Source: Echeneis naucrates (lineage: Eukaryota > Chordata > Actinopteri > Carangiformes > Echeneidae). Taken from it: a stretch of 64,000 nt of DNA. The notes below the pieces were generated by a model, which worked only from the letters and a program-made list of their open reading frames with translations, made no database searches and was not told the DNA's origin. How positions within the stretch are numbered: position 1 is the stretch's first letter; each line of letters starts with the position of its first letter. The translations under genes were made by a program, and so were the position numbers. This document shows, piece after piece, positions 12,640 through 24,300 of the stretch. The stretch lies in contig NC_042515.1 in assembly GCF_900963305.1 (NCBI RefSeq), positions 1,150,327 through 1,214,326 on the forward strand, read 5' to 3'.

Positions 12640-14064
12640 CTGAAACATGATAAAATCTCTCAGAATCATTGTGTGTAAAATGTGGAACTTTCTGTGAAAA
12701 CACTGAGATCTCACTTGGTAAAGAGAACTGAGCTTCAACAACATGGAGATCAGTTTGATGGTTTTATTGTATGAAATCACTCAGAGAGCTTTGATTTGAT
12801 TTAAACCTCTGTGTAAGATGTCATAATGAAAAGACACATCCAAGTGGTTTGTCATGAAGGAGGCTCACAGGATCATCTACTCCGAACGGTGTGGAGACAA
12901 ACAGGAAGTCAGACTGACAGCAGTCTGTCTCTGACACATCCGACTGATGCTTTGTCTCATTTAAACAACGCAGTTTAGATTTGTTGTTTCTTGACTAGAA
13001 AGGAAATGCACTCCTCGAGCTTTTAACATTTACAGGGGGGCACAGAGCATGTTTACTGGGGCACGTTCACGTGCTTGACCCCAAACGGGCTCATTAGGAT
13101 CTAAACCTTCAAGGTTTCTGTTCTGGAAAAAATCCAGATTTTCCAATAAAATGAAAAACAAAACAGTTTGACATTTCCACAGAAGAATGAGGAGGTAAAG
13201 GAGAAGTTGTTCCTCCGCTGCTTCACTTCAAAAACTCTCGATCACAGCTTTTAGGAGATTAAAGCTGACGTTTGAGATACTCCGGACGAAAAGTTTCTCT
13301 TCTGTAAAATGAACTGAGAAAGAAGATCAGAGGAACTGACCTCTGAGCAGCAGAAGTCAGAGTGAAGACATTTCCCAGCCTCCTCCAGCCTGAAGCAGCT
13401 GAGAGACTCATTCCTGTCGTTCAGGGTGAAGACAGAAAACTAACGGAGCTTAGTGGGTTCGGGTTAACCCTAACCCACACAAAAGGAACACAAAAAGAAC
13501 CCACAACCACACATTCATGAAAAACTGAAAGTGCTGAACTCTCATTTTGGGGAAGTGGCTGATTTCATTGGACCTGAATCTGAAACCTGATCTGAACCTT
13601 AAACTTTTCTCCAAAATCAACACAAAACTCACTAAGTCTCTGTTTCTCCAACACAACAAACATAAATAAATAAAAATTAAAAATCTAAGGGTCAAAGGTC
13701 ACAGGTCTGTCGGCCATCTTGTTCTTTAGAAACCAGATGAGGAGAAGGTGGATCTGAGCCCCCTTCAGGTCAAAGATCAGACTGAAACTGTAACAGGAAA
13801 TGAAAAACATCGATCAGATATTCTAAAATAAAAAAACTCTAATTTTATTTCTATTTAAATAAATAAACAGATGAGCTCCTTCGGCTTTTCTTCATTTTCC
13901 AACATCACTGAATGGATCTGATGAGCAGGTTCAGTTTGTGGATTTCTCTGCACTTCTTCACTCTCTCCTTCCTTCTGATGATGCAATGACCGTGTGAAGG
14001 GGCTGACTGCGAGAATCGAAAGCGTTCTGCAGAAAAGCTGCAGGTTTGTGTGCCAGCTGCAGTT
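12640..14064. other. Spacer between H remnant and gene C; no gene seen
   Basis: Mirrored by 48110-49314 on the right arm. Contains the gene C promoter (towards 14065) and no coding frame that I would support. A TTAACCCTAACCC word near 13465 is only two telomere-like units and I do not treat it as meaningful. Confidence 0.4.
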
Positions 14065-14770
14065 ATGGAGCTGCTTCCTCTGTGTGTGTGCGTCCTGATG
14101 TGGGCTGCAGCAGCGTCTGCCGAGGAACCCGGTGAGAAACTGAGCTGCACACAAAACAACAACTTTGTGTTTGTAAAAGTCGTTTAAAAATCTTTCTTCA
14201 TGAGTCGGCGACAAACTTTTCTGTTCATATTTGTTTAAAAAGTTGGCTGTTACTTTTAATTTGACAGCGACATAAATGTGAAATCATGTTCAGGTTATTT
14301 GAAATTGATGAGACTGGGCAAAGATTTGTTAATATAAAATATTAAACTGTTATTGTCACGAGCACAGGTGCTGATTTATACAAGAAAGAACTGATGTAGA
14401 AAACTAATATACACATTTCTTATCATTGTCAAGCTTTTGTGTTATTTTGTTGTCTGATGTGAACAAATTTTCACGGAAATCTAAAGTGAGCAAAAAAAAA
14501 AAAAAAAAAAAGATTCTTTCTCCAAAAGAAAAGAATTTAGTTTTTAATAGAATAAAGTGATTTTTCATTTACACCCAAAAAACAACTTGCTGTTTTAGCT
14601 CACATCAAGTTTAACAGTTTTCATGTGTAACTGTAACTTTAAATGTTCTCATAGATCATAATTGAAATTATTTTACAGATTTCTGAATTTATCTCACTGA
14701 GCCAAACGCCCCTCAGACATGGAGGCAAAAACACCTCGAGCTGTCTAAACGGCTGAGGAAGCTGAGCCGA

Positions 14771-14820
<50 letters not shown>

Positions 14821-17800
14821 GTCTTTACTGAGGTGATCACTTCACTTCCTCATTTCAAACGTCTTCAGGAGAAAAAGAAACTTTCCCACATTACGGCCTC
14901 TTTCATAACACGAGTCTGTTTGAAACGTCCCAGAATGAAAATAACATGACGAAATAATGAGATGTTTGTAATTTTCTGATCATCTTATTTCCTGCTGAGC
15001 CGTCTGTTGACTGAACATTTAGTGTCACTGAAACTCTTCATTCTGTGGATGGACACCTGTTTATTTAGAAACGAGTCATTTTACAACAAACAGACAAACC
15101 AAACAGTCAAATGTCTCAGAATTTGTATTTGTAAAGTTGTTTCTGTCTTTAAGTGAAAGTATTTTATTCTAAATTCAGTTGATGTTTAGTCAGAACAAAG
15201 ACGTCCACGTGTCTAAATCCAACATGTTTTGTCTTCCAGGACCAGAGATCACAGTGATAGAAGGACATGATGTGACTTTACCCTGTTCCATCTCAGAGGA
15301 TATTACAGCTGAGAGGTTTGACTGGAGGGCTGACGGTCAGAAGGAGGTTTATGTGTATGAAGGTGGTCTTTCTTCCAGTAAAGATCTATCAGGTCAACAT
15401 GAGCAGTTCAAAGGTCGTGTCTCACATTTTCCTGGAGGACTGAAGGACGGAAACGCCTCCATAAAGATCAGCAACACGAAGGTGTCTGACAGTGGAAAGT
15501 ACAGCTGTGAATTTAGACGTACAAATCAGAAACAGCACGTGAAGCTTCTTGTTGGTGAGTGTTTTCATCAAACTCCTGATTATTCACTGATCTGATCTCA
15601 GATCAAACATCAGAATACACATCTGGAGGACCTCGTCCCCACAGACCTGCAGCCACATCTGGGCTGATTCCCTCTGAAGGATCAGACATGTTGGATATCT
15701 GACACGTTCCAGTTTAGTTTATTCTGAACAATCACCTTTCAGCAGTTTGTGGTGGATTAAATTTGAGATGAATCTACTTCAGACTGATGAAACGAGATTC
15801 AACCAGAAAGGTGTTTGTTTCCAGCTCAGCATTAACATGAACATCTTTGAATGTTGTTTTTAAACTTAGACGTTGGTGAAATTGGTTTTAGGTAGATCTG
15901 TCATACATTCCCAGGTTTGTTATCTGTTTCCTACACGAATGATTTCACAAACTAACATCTGTTTTGCTTTGTTCTTCCTTTTAGATGGTCCCTTAACCTG
16001 TTAGGGTTCATTTTACTGATGTGCATTTCTGTCTCTGAATACTTTCCCATTTTTAACCGTGTTTTCCACCAAAAGTACAAGAACCTGATCCATTTCCACA
16101 GCATGAGTGAAAACGAGCTGTCGGAGGTTTCATGGGCTCCGTTCATTTGACTTTCAGCTCAGAATCTGTAGAGCTGACGAAGGATTGAACCGACAAACAC
16201 GGAAACGCTGCTCTTCTTTGACTTCCAGCTCATATTTAGACCGCAGTAAAACCGTCGTATCAGCAGATATCAGGCCCACGTTCACACCGTCCGTTCGTCA
16301 GCTGGCGTCCAACATCTGTACCAAATGTCATGTTGATAGACTGAAGTGTCTCTGAGATATTTCCCAAAGTGCAGCACAGATCATCTCCATCAGAGGACTA
16401 CAGAGCTTTAGAAAAGCTCTCCAGAGCTCCAAATAAAGAAGAGAAAAGTGTTGAGTGGCTCTAAAAGTGTCCCTGAATGTTAAAGCCGACTAAAAGAAGC
16501 TGCACTTCATGTTCACATCCACATTTCCATCTTTAGTTTATTCGATCTGCTCTCTGTGGCCCGATAAGGACTTCCTCTGTTCTGTGGGCGGGCCTCCGCC
16601 GCAGGAAGTCCGGCTACGCTAACTTCCATATATGGGCAGGCAGCTCCTTTTACCGCCGACACGCTCTGACTTTTTTCACAGAGCTCACTTCCTATTGGAC
16701 GGAAGCAGCTGTCCATCAAAGTCATGAGGGGCCGCCGAAAGGCGCGCTCCTCTGATTGGCCGAGGAGTAAAGAGTTCGTTAGTGACGTCAGTGTAGGTGC
16801 TGTAAAGGTGCTGATTGGTTTGATTTGTTGCTGGGCGGGTCCTGATGTCAGAGACCTTGAAGCTCATTGGTCAGTTATTCGGTCCAAAGTGAAAATTGAC
16901 AGAAATGCAGATGAAGCGGAAGTTTGAAGAGCAGCGTTCAAACTAAAGGCGGGAATTCATTCACTTTAATTTGGCTCGTTTTTACATCCACTGGATTTAA
17001 AACCAGCTGGATTCAATCTGCGGCTTCTTCTTCTTTAAATCGAGCCCACTTCGTCTTTAAAAGTCTCTTTTTGGACCAATAAACCGATTTTAACGGTGGC
17101 GACACAAGTTAGCAAGCTAGTTTCTGCCGGCTGACTGCCGTAAAGTGAGACGTTCCTGTTCGAACGTCGTAAATCCGCCGTGAAGATCGTTAAGGGCGAT
17201 GAAAAAACGAACATCTGAGCTTTCAGATGAGATATAACGTGTTTATATGAACATTTGGCTCCATGTGGAAATATGTAGTCAATGTATTTATGGACTTTTC
17301 CACATTCATGTCGGGTCGTATGCAACCTCTGAGCCACAAAAGGTTAAAAGACAGAAGTGACGAAAACATCCCAGGTGAGTCTGTTGTGTTATGACGTCAC
17401 GGTGACGGCGCCACTCTTTATTTGCGACGTGAGGATAATTACCCTTCACTTTATGTAGATTTATCCTGATTGATTTAGATCTATTCAGACATCACTGATC
17501 CGTGTTCAGAAAAACAAGATTATGTTGAATTCAGTCAGTTTAAGTCGACTCCATCACACAACAGTTGTGTTGAATTGTGTTAGATTGTACAGGCGTACCT
17601 AATGAAGTGAACACTGAGTGTGTGTCAGTGACACAGTTAATACTTAACATAATCTTTAGGTTGTTTTAGTGGGATAGAAGATGTTCTTTATGTCTTAACA
17701 AATTTCACATGATTTCATCTTGACAAATATCAATAGCCCTCATAATATCAAGTCAAAAGTAAATCCTCCTATTGTGCCTTTCTCTGTTATGTATTTTCTA

Positions 17801-19325
17801 CTTAAACTCAATATAAAACATTTTTAAGCAAAAAAGATTCTGTAAGATACTGTAAAAATTGTTCATAAATTATTCTTTATGTTTACAGGTACAATTTCAA
17901 AGCTGTCCTTCAAGATACTTGGTGAAACACAGGATGGTGTGAATCTTGAGTGTGAGGTTCATGGTGAGACCTTCAGACCTGAAGTTCAGTTGATGGACGG
18001 AGATGGAAACATCCTCCCTGCTGAAAAACCAAAGATTTCTGAAACAGGAAGAAGCTACACCATCATCGTCCATACTAAAGTGACCACGTCTGGCAACTAT
18101 CGCTGTGTAGCAACACAGGAGCCCATCAAACATCAGATTTACGATCAGAACTATGTACCTGTACCTGGTGAGATTCTTCATGGATCTGCTCATTCTGTGT
18201 TCAGACTTTACTCAGTACATCTGGATGGTGAATCTCTCAAAGTTGTTGAAATGTTGTAAAAGAAACCCTTGATTGTAGCTACAGCTATCAGACAATGATA
18301 TGAATATAAACTCTGTGGAACAATCCAAAGTTCATTCATCACTTCAGGATTCACATATTAGTCGTGTACTGAAAAATATTGTCCATTTCGCATTAATTCA
18401 TTCCTGCTTCTAAACTCTGCAGAAAAAAGTCAAAGAATTTCCTCCAGTGATGTTTGAGAAACGTCTGAACTTGTTTTCATAGGTTTCAGCAGCATGCACA
18501 TCTTCAGTGACGATCTGAGTGTATGCTAAATGACTTTGTTCTGTATTTCAGGGGGAACGAACACACTGGTCCGTCTGTACGTGGTTATTGCAGGGTTATG
18601 TCTTGCTTTACTTCTTGGAGTAGTTTTCTGCATATGTCGCACTAGTAAGTTCAAATCAACACATCCAAATAGATTTATTCAAACTTAAGACAGTTATCAT
18701 GACTGTCCTTAAATGTCTTTTAAGCAGAGCTCACATTATGAATCATCTTCATCCATGAGTTGATCAGAGTGTCCCTTCTGGTATTTTACAGCAGGTTTTA
18801 CCTTTTAGCCCGTTAAAGTGTAGATACTTCCGAATATCAGTTTACCTCTGTGTTTATCCGTCCATTCTCATCCTCCATCTTTGATAGATGTCACAGCCAA
18901 TCAGAGTGCGTCATTCAGAGGCCTAGCTGCCAAAGTCTCTGGATATTTGGAGCTGATTGTTCATCATTACTGCTCCAAAGAATGAGCAGAACTCCTGATC
19001 AGATAAAGATAGAAACATCAGCTCAGCTGTAGAACGACCTAAACACATAATTTTACAAATACAAAGACAATTAATGCTGATCAATAATAATACTGACACC
19101 AATGTGACATTTGTTCTAACAAGTCAAACTGTATCTCAGGATTTATCATGGCGCTCTCTGTTTATGGGCTCAGGATCTCAGGAATGTAACCAAGGCAGAG
19201 ACCATGTTCAACCTGATTATGAATGACAGACTTGACCACAAGTAGTTGAATAAAAAAAAAAATATGCTGACAGTTTAGGTTTTCTTCCATGTAATTTTGT
19301 TTTCTCTTCTGCAGGAAGAAAATAA
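14065..19325 (+). CDS. Gene C: complete V-C-TM B7/butyrophilin-like receptor
   Basis: Five phase-1 exons: 14065-14131 (signal peptide MELLPLCVCVLMWAAAASAE), 15240-15554 (V domain, 105 codons), 17889-18167 (C-type domain, 93 codons), 18552-18644 (TM), 19315-19325 (tail RTRRK and stop). They sum to 765 nt, 254 aa. The V domain starts [18 protein letters not shown], has FDWRAD, a DGNAS glycosylation site and DSGKYSCEF, all V-set hallmarks. The C-type domain keeps its two cysteines (LECEVHG, NYRCVAT), but the usual core Trp is Leu (EVQLMD versus EVQWKD in the paralogues). Overall this fits a cell-surface ligand of the B7/BTN group without a B30.2 domain. Its 5' half pairs with gene F on the other arm and its 3' half with gene A. 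Possible AATAAA near 19453. Confidence 0.8.
14773..14817. repeat. (CA)n microsatellite in gene C intron 1
   Basis: Near-perfect CA dinucleotide run. The right-arm counterpart (47343-47405 as GT) is longer and interrupted by a TCT. Confidence 0.95.
15985..16004 (+). other. Candidate alternative terminal exon after V (gene C)
   Basis: A good acceptor (TTCTTCCTTTTAG) is followed in phase 1 by codons for DGPLTC and then a stop. The same site occurs after the V exon of D (23601), E (36054) and F (46304). Splicing V to this site would give a soluble V-only product. In D and E the next frame is strongly hydrophobic, so it may instead be a decayed TM exon. No transcript evidence is available. Confidence 0.35.
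16293..17374 (+). promoter_or_regulatory. Intronic promoter-like module, copy 1 (gene C), with candidate alternative first exon
   Basis: About 1.08 kb, repeated nearly unchanged in the V-to-C introns of D, E and F. It holds a perfect CArG box (CCATATATGG, 16626-16635), a perfect CRE (TGACGTCA, 16783-16790), several CCAAT/ATTGG boxes and GC boxes (GGGCGGG). It ends in an open segment with ATGs at 17263 and 17308, followed by CCCAG|GTGAGT (last exon base 17374). That donor is phase 1, matching the C-domain exon at 17889. A transcript starting here would encode a short hydrophilic leader ([20 protein letters not shown] and three more residues) fused to C-TM, with no signal peptide or V domain. 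Promoter activity is inference from motifs. Confidence 0.45.
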
Positions 19326-19961
19326 AGTCATCCACATCAGTCCTGAGCCATCAGACGTGTGCAGTGGGTCCTTTCTGATGTGTGAACCAGTTTAGAACGG
19401 GAAACTGGATCATTTCAAAAGCTTATCATTCATTCCTCTTTAAAAGGTCTTTGTAATAAACTTGCATGAAAGGTACTTCTCAAATAAAGATTGATTAACA
19501 TGAACACACTGATCAGAACAGACTGACAACGTGTCACATTGTGATCTGATGGAAACATTCAGGTTCACCTGAACAGTCGAGGCTCTGTCAGGGCAGAAAA
19601 TAAAAACCTGTGTCAGATTCAAACTACAGATTCATCAGTGATGAGTAGAGACAGAAATCTGGACCGCCAACAGACTGGAAACACCGACAGACCGGAACCA
19701 GAACTCCGGACCAGGTGACCAAAAGAAGGAGAATTAGTGGAATCAAATAAAACTAATGAAAAAATGAGCATCGAGGTTCGGACAGTTCTGGTTTCTGCGT
19801 CACTTCCTGCCAGTCCAACATTGATCATCCGAACCGACCCAAACTGATGACCACATTCCTGAACTTCAGTCAACATGAAGTCAGACTCAGAGCGCCACCT
19901 GCTGGACACCAGAAGTCAGTGTCACATCGTCACTTGTCAGATATACGTCACACCAGCATAC

Positions 19962-20912
19962 GTATGGAGGAGTTTTTGTGCCACTATGAAATAAATAAAT
20001 ACTTCATTAAATAAATTTATAAATATATAATTAAATAATTACTTAAATGTGTCAATTGAAATACCAATTGATTTTATGTAAAAACACAATTATTTCAGTA
20101 TTTAATTATTTTGTGGTCCTGTGATGCAGTGTTTCATGAATTTATTTATCTGTCAAAGTCAGTGGGCGGGACTAATGCCAATTTACTGTGATCCATTGCT
20201 TTGGTCTGAAGTCTGCCAGATTTCGACTGCGAGGAGATCCTGCAATTTTTAGGAATTCAAATACTCCCCCTTCTTGGAGTTTCAGGAACACTTCCATAAG
20301 TTTGTTATAGCCATTGGATCGCATCCCACATATAAACACAGTTCATCCATCTGTAAAAAAAAATAGTTTGCTAATGTAACCACCACCTGTGTCCCGAGTC
20401 ATCGATTACTAACACACCTGGTTAACATTGAATTAATAAATTACTTTTCTTACATGGGACAGGTCCGCTTCTCTCCGCAGCTCCGGGGAACTTCTCAGCA
20501 TTTTGTCCGACTCTGCCACTCGCGGGACGGAACGATTGAATGATTATTATTGACCCAGTTCGGCAGTCTGTGCGGACCTTTGTGCTGTTGTGTACCGGAG
20601 TGTGTTCTCCAGCTCTGCGTCGATCCGTGATCTGGATTCGATCTGTTTTGACTTGATGCTCTGGGTAACCAATCAGGCGTTAGTCCCGCCCACTGACTTT
20701 GATGGGTGAGTTTGACAGATTAAATTAATTAATGAAACACTGCATCACAGGACCACGAAATGATTAATTAAATACTGAAATAATTATGTGTTTTTACATA
20801 AAATCAATCGGTATTTCAATTAATAAATAACACATTTAAGTATTTAATTAATGATTTTTTTATTTAATGATGTATTTATTTATTTCACAGTGGCACAAAA
20901 ACTCCTCCACAC
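19962..20912. mobile_element. DNA transposon-like element with long terminal inverted repeats (copy 2)
   Basis: Same family as 2338-3907 and at the equivalent place, downstream of gene C. It is shorter: the interior corresponding to about 2592-2938 is missing, and around 20310-20455 other sequence replaces the original core. Both ~220-bp terminal repeats survive. It most likely came along when the receptor unit was duplicated and then lost interior DNA. Confidence 0.65.
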
Positions 20913-21104
20913 TTTTGGCTCTCTGAAGACAGGTACATGCAATGTACCACTCTGACCGGAAGGTGTCAGTGTGAGTCCATTAATCACCACAACAAAACAC
21001 AACATGACGTAGAACTGGCGCCACCTGCTGTCCGCTCTCTGACTCTGATTTCAGCTGATTCATCAGTCTGATTGAATTGGACTGTAGTGGAGACTCGGAC
21101 CGCC

Positions 21105-21347
21105 ATGGAGCTGCTTCCGGTGTGTCTCTGGGTCCTGATCTGGTCCGGATCAACGTCAGCTGCTGAAGCCGGTGAGAACCATCAGGGACAGCTGACGTCA
21201 GCACCGGCAACTGTGACGATGCTGTTAAACGGCCGGTGACGTCATTGAATGACATCATCCGTTAATAACAGCCGTTAACAGAGCTGCTCCGGTCCAGAGG
21301 AGGTTTGGGACGTTATGACGACACAGGACAAGTGTAGATGAGTGTGT

Positions 21348-21384
<37 letters not shown>

Positions 21385-24300
21385 TGTGTGTGTGTGTGTG
21401 TGTGAGTCTGAGTGTGTGTGTCTGTCTGTGTGTGTGAGTGTGAGTCTGTCTGTGTGTCTGTCTGTCTCTGTGTGTGTGTGTCTGTCTGTCTTGGTTCAGG
21501 GCGTTGTGTGTGTCTGTTTGTGTTGGTTCAGGGTGTTGTGTGTGTCTGTGTGTGTGTTTCGGTTCGGGGCGTTGTGTGTGTCTCTGTCTGTGTGTGTCTG
21601 TGTGTGTCGGTTCAGGCCGTTGTGTGTGTCTGTGTGTGTGTCTGTGTGTGTGTCTCCATCCTCTCCAGATCACAGATGTTGTAGATTCTGATTTGATTCT
21701 GTTGTTGGTCTCTTTTTCTCTGATCAAATCTAAAGTGAGTTCATTTGTGTTGTTGTGTAGTTGTGTAGTTGTGATGAACTCCGTCACAGCAGCAGGTGCT
21801 CAGGTGGTTCATTGGTTATTGACTGATTGTCATCATGAACATTCAGCTCAGGTGATGTTCAGGAATATTGGACCTCCTCCACCTTTCCGTGGTAACACTC
21901 CCTCCTTCTCAGGAAAATGAGGGTGGAGATGTTGTTCCTGATGATTGTTGTGGAACAGTGAAACCTGTTAGTTCAGTTCTCAACTGTTTCTGAGGACACG
22001 CTTTGTTTTATCTCGTCTACAGGAGCCTGGAGGGGTCAGCTGAGTTTGTATCAGGGCGGCCTTCATGAATGAAGCAGTCAGGAGTCGGTTTATTAGGAAC
22101 ACCCAGATCAAAGAGATTCAGTCTGAATCAGCAGTCATGAAGGTTACACTGTTCAGTTTGTGTGGATCAGGTGTCGTCTCACCTGTGTGATGGTTGGTAG
22201 GATGTAGTTTGTGTTGTTCAGTCTGCCCTCGTTGATCTGGATCAGAAGGTGTCACATTCTTCCTCCTTTCCTTCCTGACTGACTGACAGCTTCCTTCATT
22301 GTGTAACTTCTTGCTGGTTTCTCTGCTGAAATATAAAACCTGCAGAATCTGAACCAGAATGAAATAAAAAGCACAGACGGCTTTGATTTAATGTTCATAT
22401 CCATGTTGGAGCCGGAGCTCTGAATGAATAAGAACATAAACTGACTGCAGATTCACCTCATTGTCTTCAACATATCAGTGTTTAATCATCATAATGATGG
22501 ATTTACTTTAAAACAAATCAGAACAAACAGAAACAGCAAAATCCCTGAAAACAGACAAACAGCTTCGTCCTCAATAATATTAATCAGGATAATAAATTCA
22601 GAAACGTTATTATGCTGTCAAAGTGGCACGAAAACATTTCCTGGTCTGTTTGTCTTCAGCTCCGTCAGGTCTGGACATGAAACTGTCTGTCAGTGGCTGA
22701 TTGGTGATGACATCACTTCCTGTAGCAGACGCCATCTTGTGTCCATGTTAATAACAGCCTGTAAATTCCTCCATCCCATGGACTTCACTGGTGGTTAATA
22801 TTTGTTGTTGCAGCAGCTCAGCAGTTAGATTGTGTTACCTGTTCACAGTGAACACGGCAGCTGATTGTGTTGTTTTCCTGTCGAACACACACAAACACAC
22901 AGATACGTTGATTTATGTGTCTTTAGTGAATAAATGTGGTTGTCTGTATTTAATGTTGTGGCCTCAACACTGTAAATGTTGTTGTCATGACCTGATTTTA
23001 CTCGTTCAGTTCTTTAAGATGTTTTATAAGAAAATAAACCATCAGCCTCCACAACACTTTGACTTCAAGACAAAAATCACAACACAACTGAGGTGTGGAG
23101 TCTGTGATTATATTTCTAAATAACACAATAATTAAAATCTGTTTTGTCTTCCAGGACCAGAGATCACAGTGATAGAAGGACATGATGTGACTTTACCCTG
23201 TTCCATCTCAGAGGATATTACAGCTGAGAGGTTTGACTGGAGGGCTGACGGTCAGAAGGAGGTTTATGTGTATGAAGGTGGTCTTTCTTCCAGTAAAGAT
23301 CTATCAGGTCAACATGAGCAGTTCAAAGGTCGTGTCTCACATTTTCCTGGAGGACTGAAGGACGGAAACGCCTCCATAAAGATCAGCAACACGAAGGTGT
23401 CTGACAGTGGAAAGTACAGCTGTGAATTTAGACGTACAAATCAGAAACAGCACGTGAAGCTTCTTGTTGGTGAGTGTTTTCATAAAAGCAGATGTTGTTA
23501 AAGTCTGTGTCTTTATCACCGTTCACACCGTCTTTATGTTTGTTATCTGTCTGTTGAAGGAATGAAATCACAAACTAACGTGTTTTATTTTTCCTTTTAG
23601 ATGGTCCCTTAACCTCTTATGGCTCATTGTGGTTGTGTTCATTTCCAGCCGTTCGTTCACGCTCATCTTAAATGTTCTGCTGTTCTCAGACTATAAAGAA
23701 CCAACACACGTCCTCAGCATCACTGCAAAGAACACACTGAGCTGTCTGATGTTGTGTTAGTCTCATTTCTACCACAAACACAGATGTGTTGGTTCAGGAG
23801 CAGACACACAATCATCTGAAAACCTGCTGCTTTTCATATTTTTATTACACATTCAAAGTTCAGTAAGTTGGCTATAATTTGGACTATCAGGCTGAAATTT
23901 ACAGGAAGTGTTCGTCAGCTGGCGTCCAACATCTGTACCAAATGTCATGTTGATAGACTGAAGTGTCTCTGAGATATTTCCCAAAGTGCAGCACAGATCA
24001 TCTCCATCAGAGGACTACAGAGCTTTAGAAAAGCTCTCCAGAGCTCCAAATAAAGAAGAGAAAAGTGTTGAGTGGCTCTAAAAGTGTCCCTGAATGTTAA
24101 AGCCGACTAAAAGAAGCTGCACTTCATGTTCACATCCACATTTCCATCTTTAGTTTATTCAATCTGCTCTCTGTGGCCCGATAAGGACTTCCTCTGTTCT
24201 GTGGGCGGGCCTCCGCCGCAGGAAGTCCGGCTACGCTAACTTCCATATATGGGCAGGCAGCTCCTTTTACCGCCGACACGCTCTGACTTTTTTCACGGAG

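Noticed and set aside
13455-13475. Telomere-like repeat GGTTAACCCTAACCC
   Set aside because: Only about two units, duplicated on the other arm as part of the larger repeat; too short for an interstitial telomere.
16513-17337. Coding frames on - within the promoter-like module (for example 17337-17035)
   Set aside because: Although similar in all four copies, the module as a whole is conserved at DNA level and the frames vary in length with small indels; no domain is recognised. The + donor-bearing segment is the better coding candidate.
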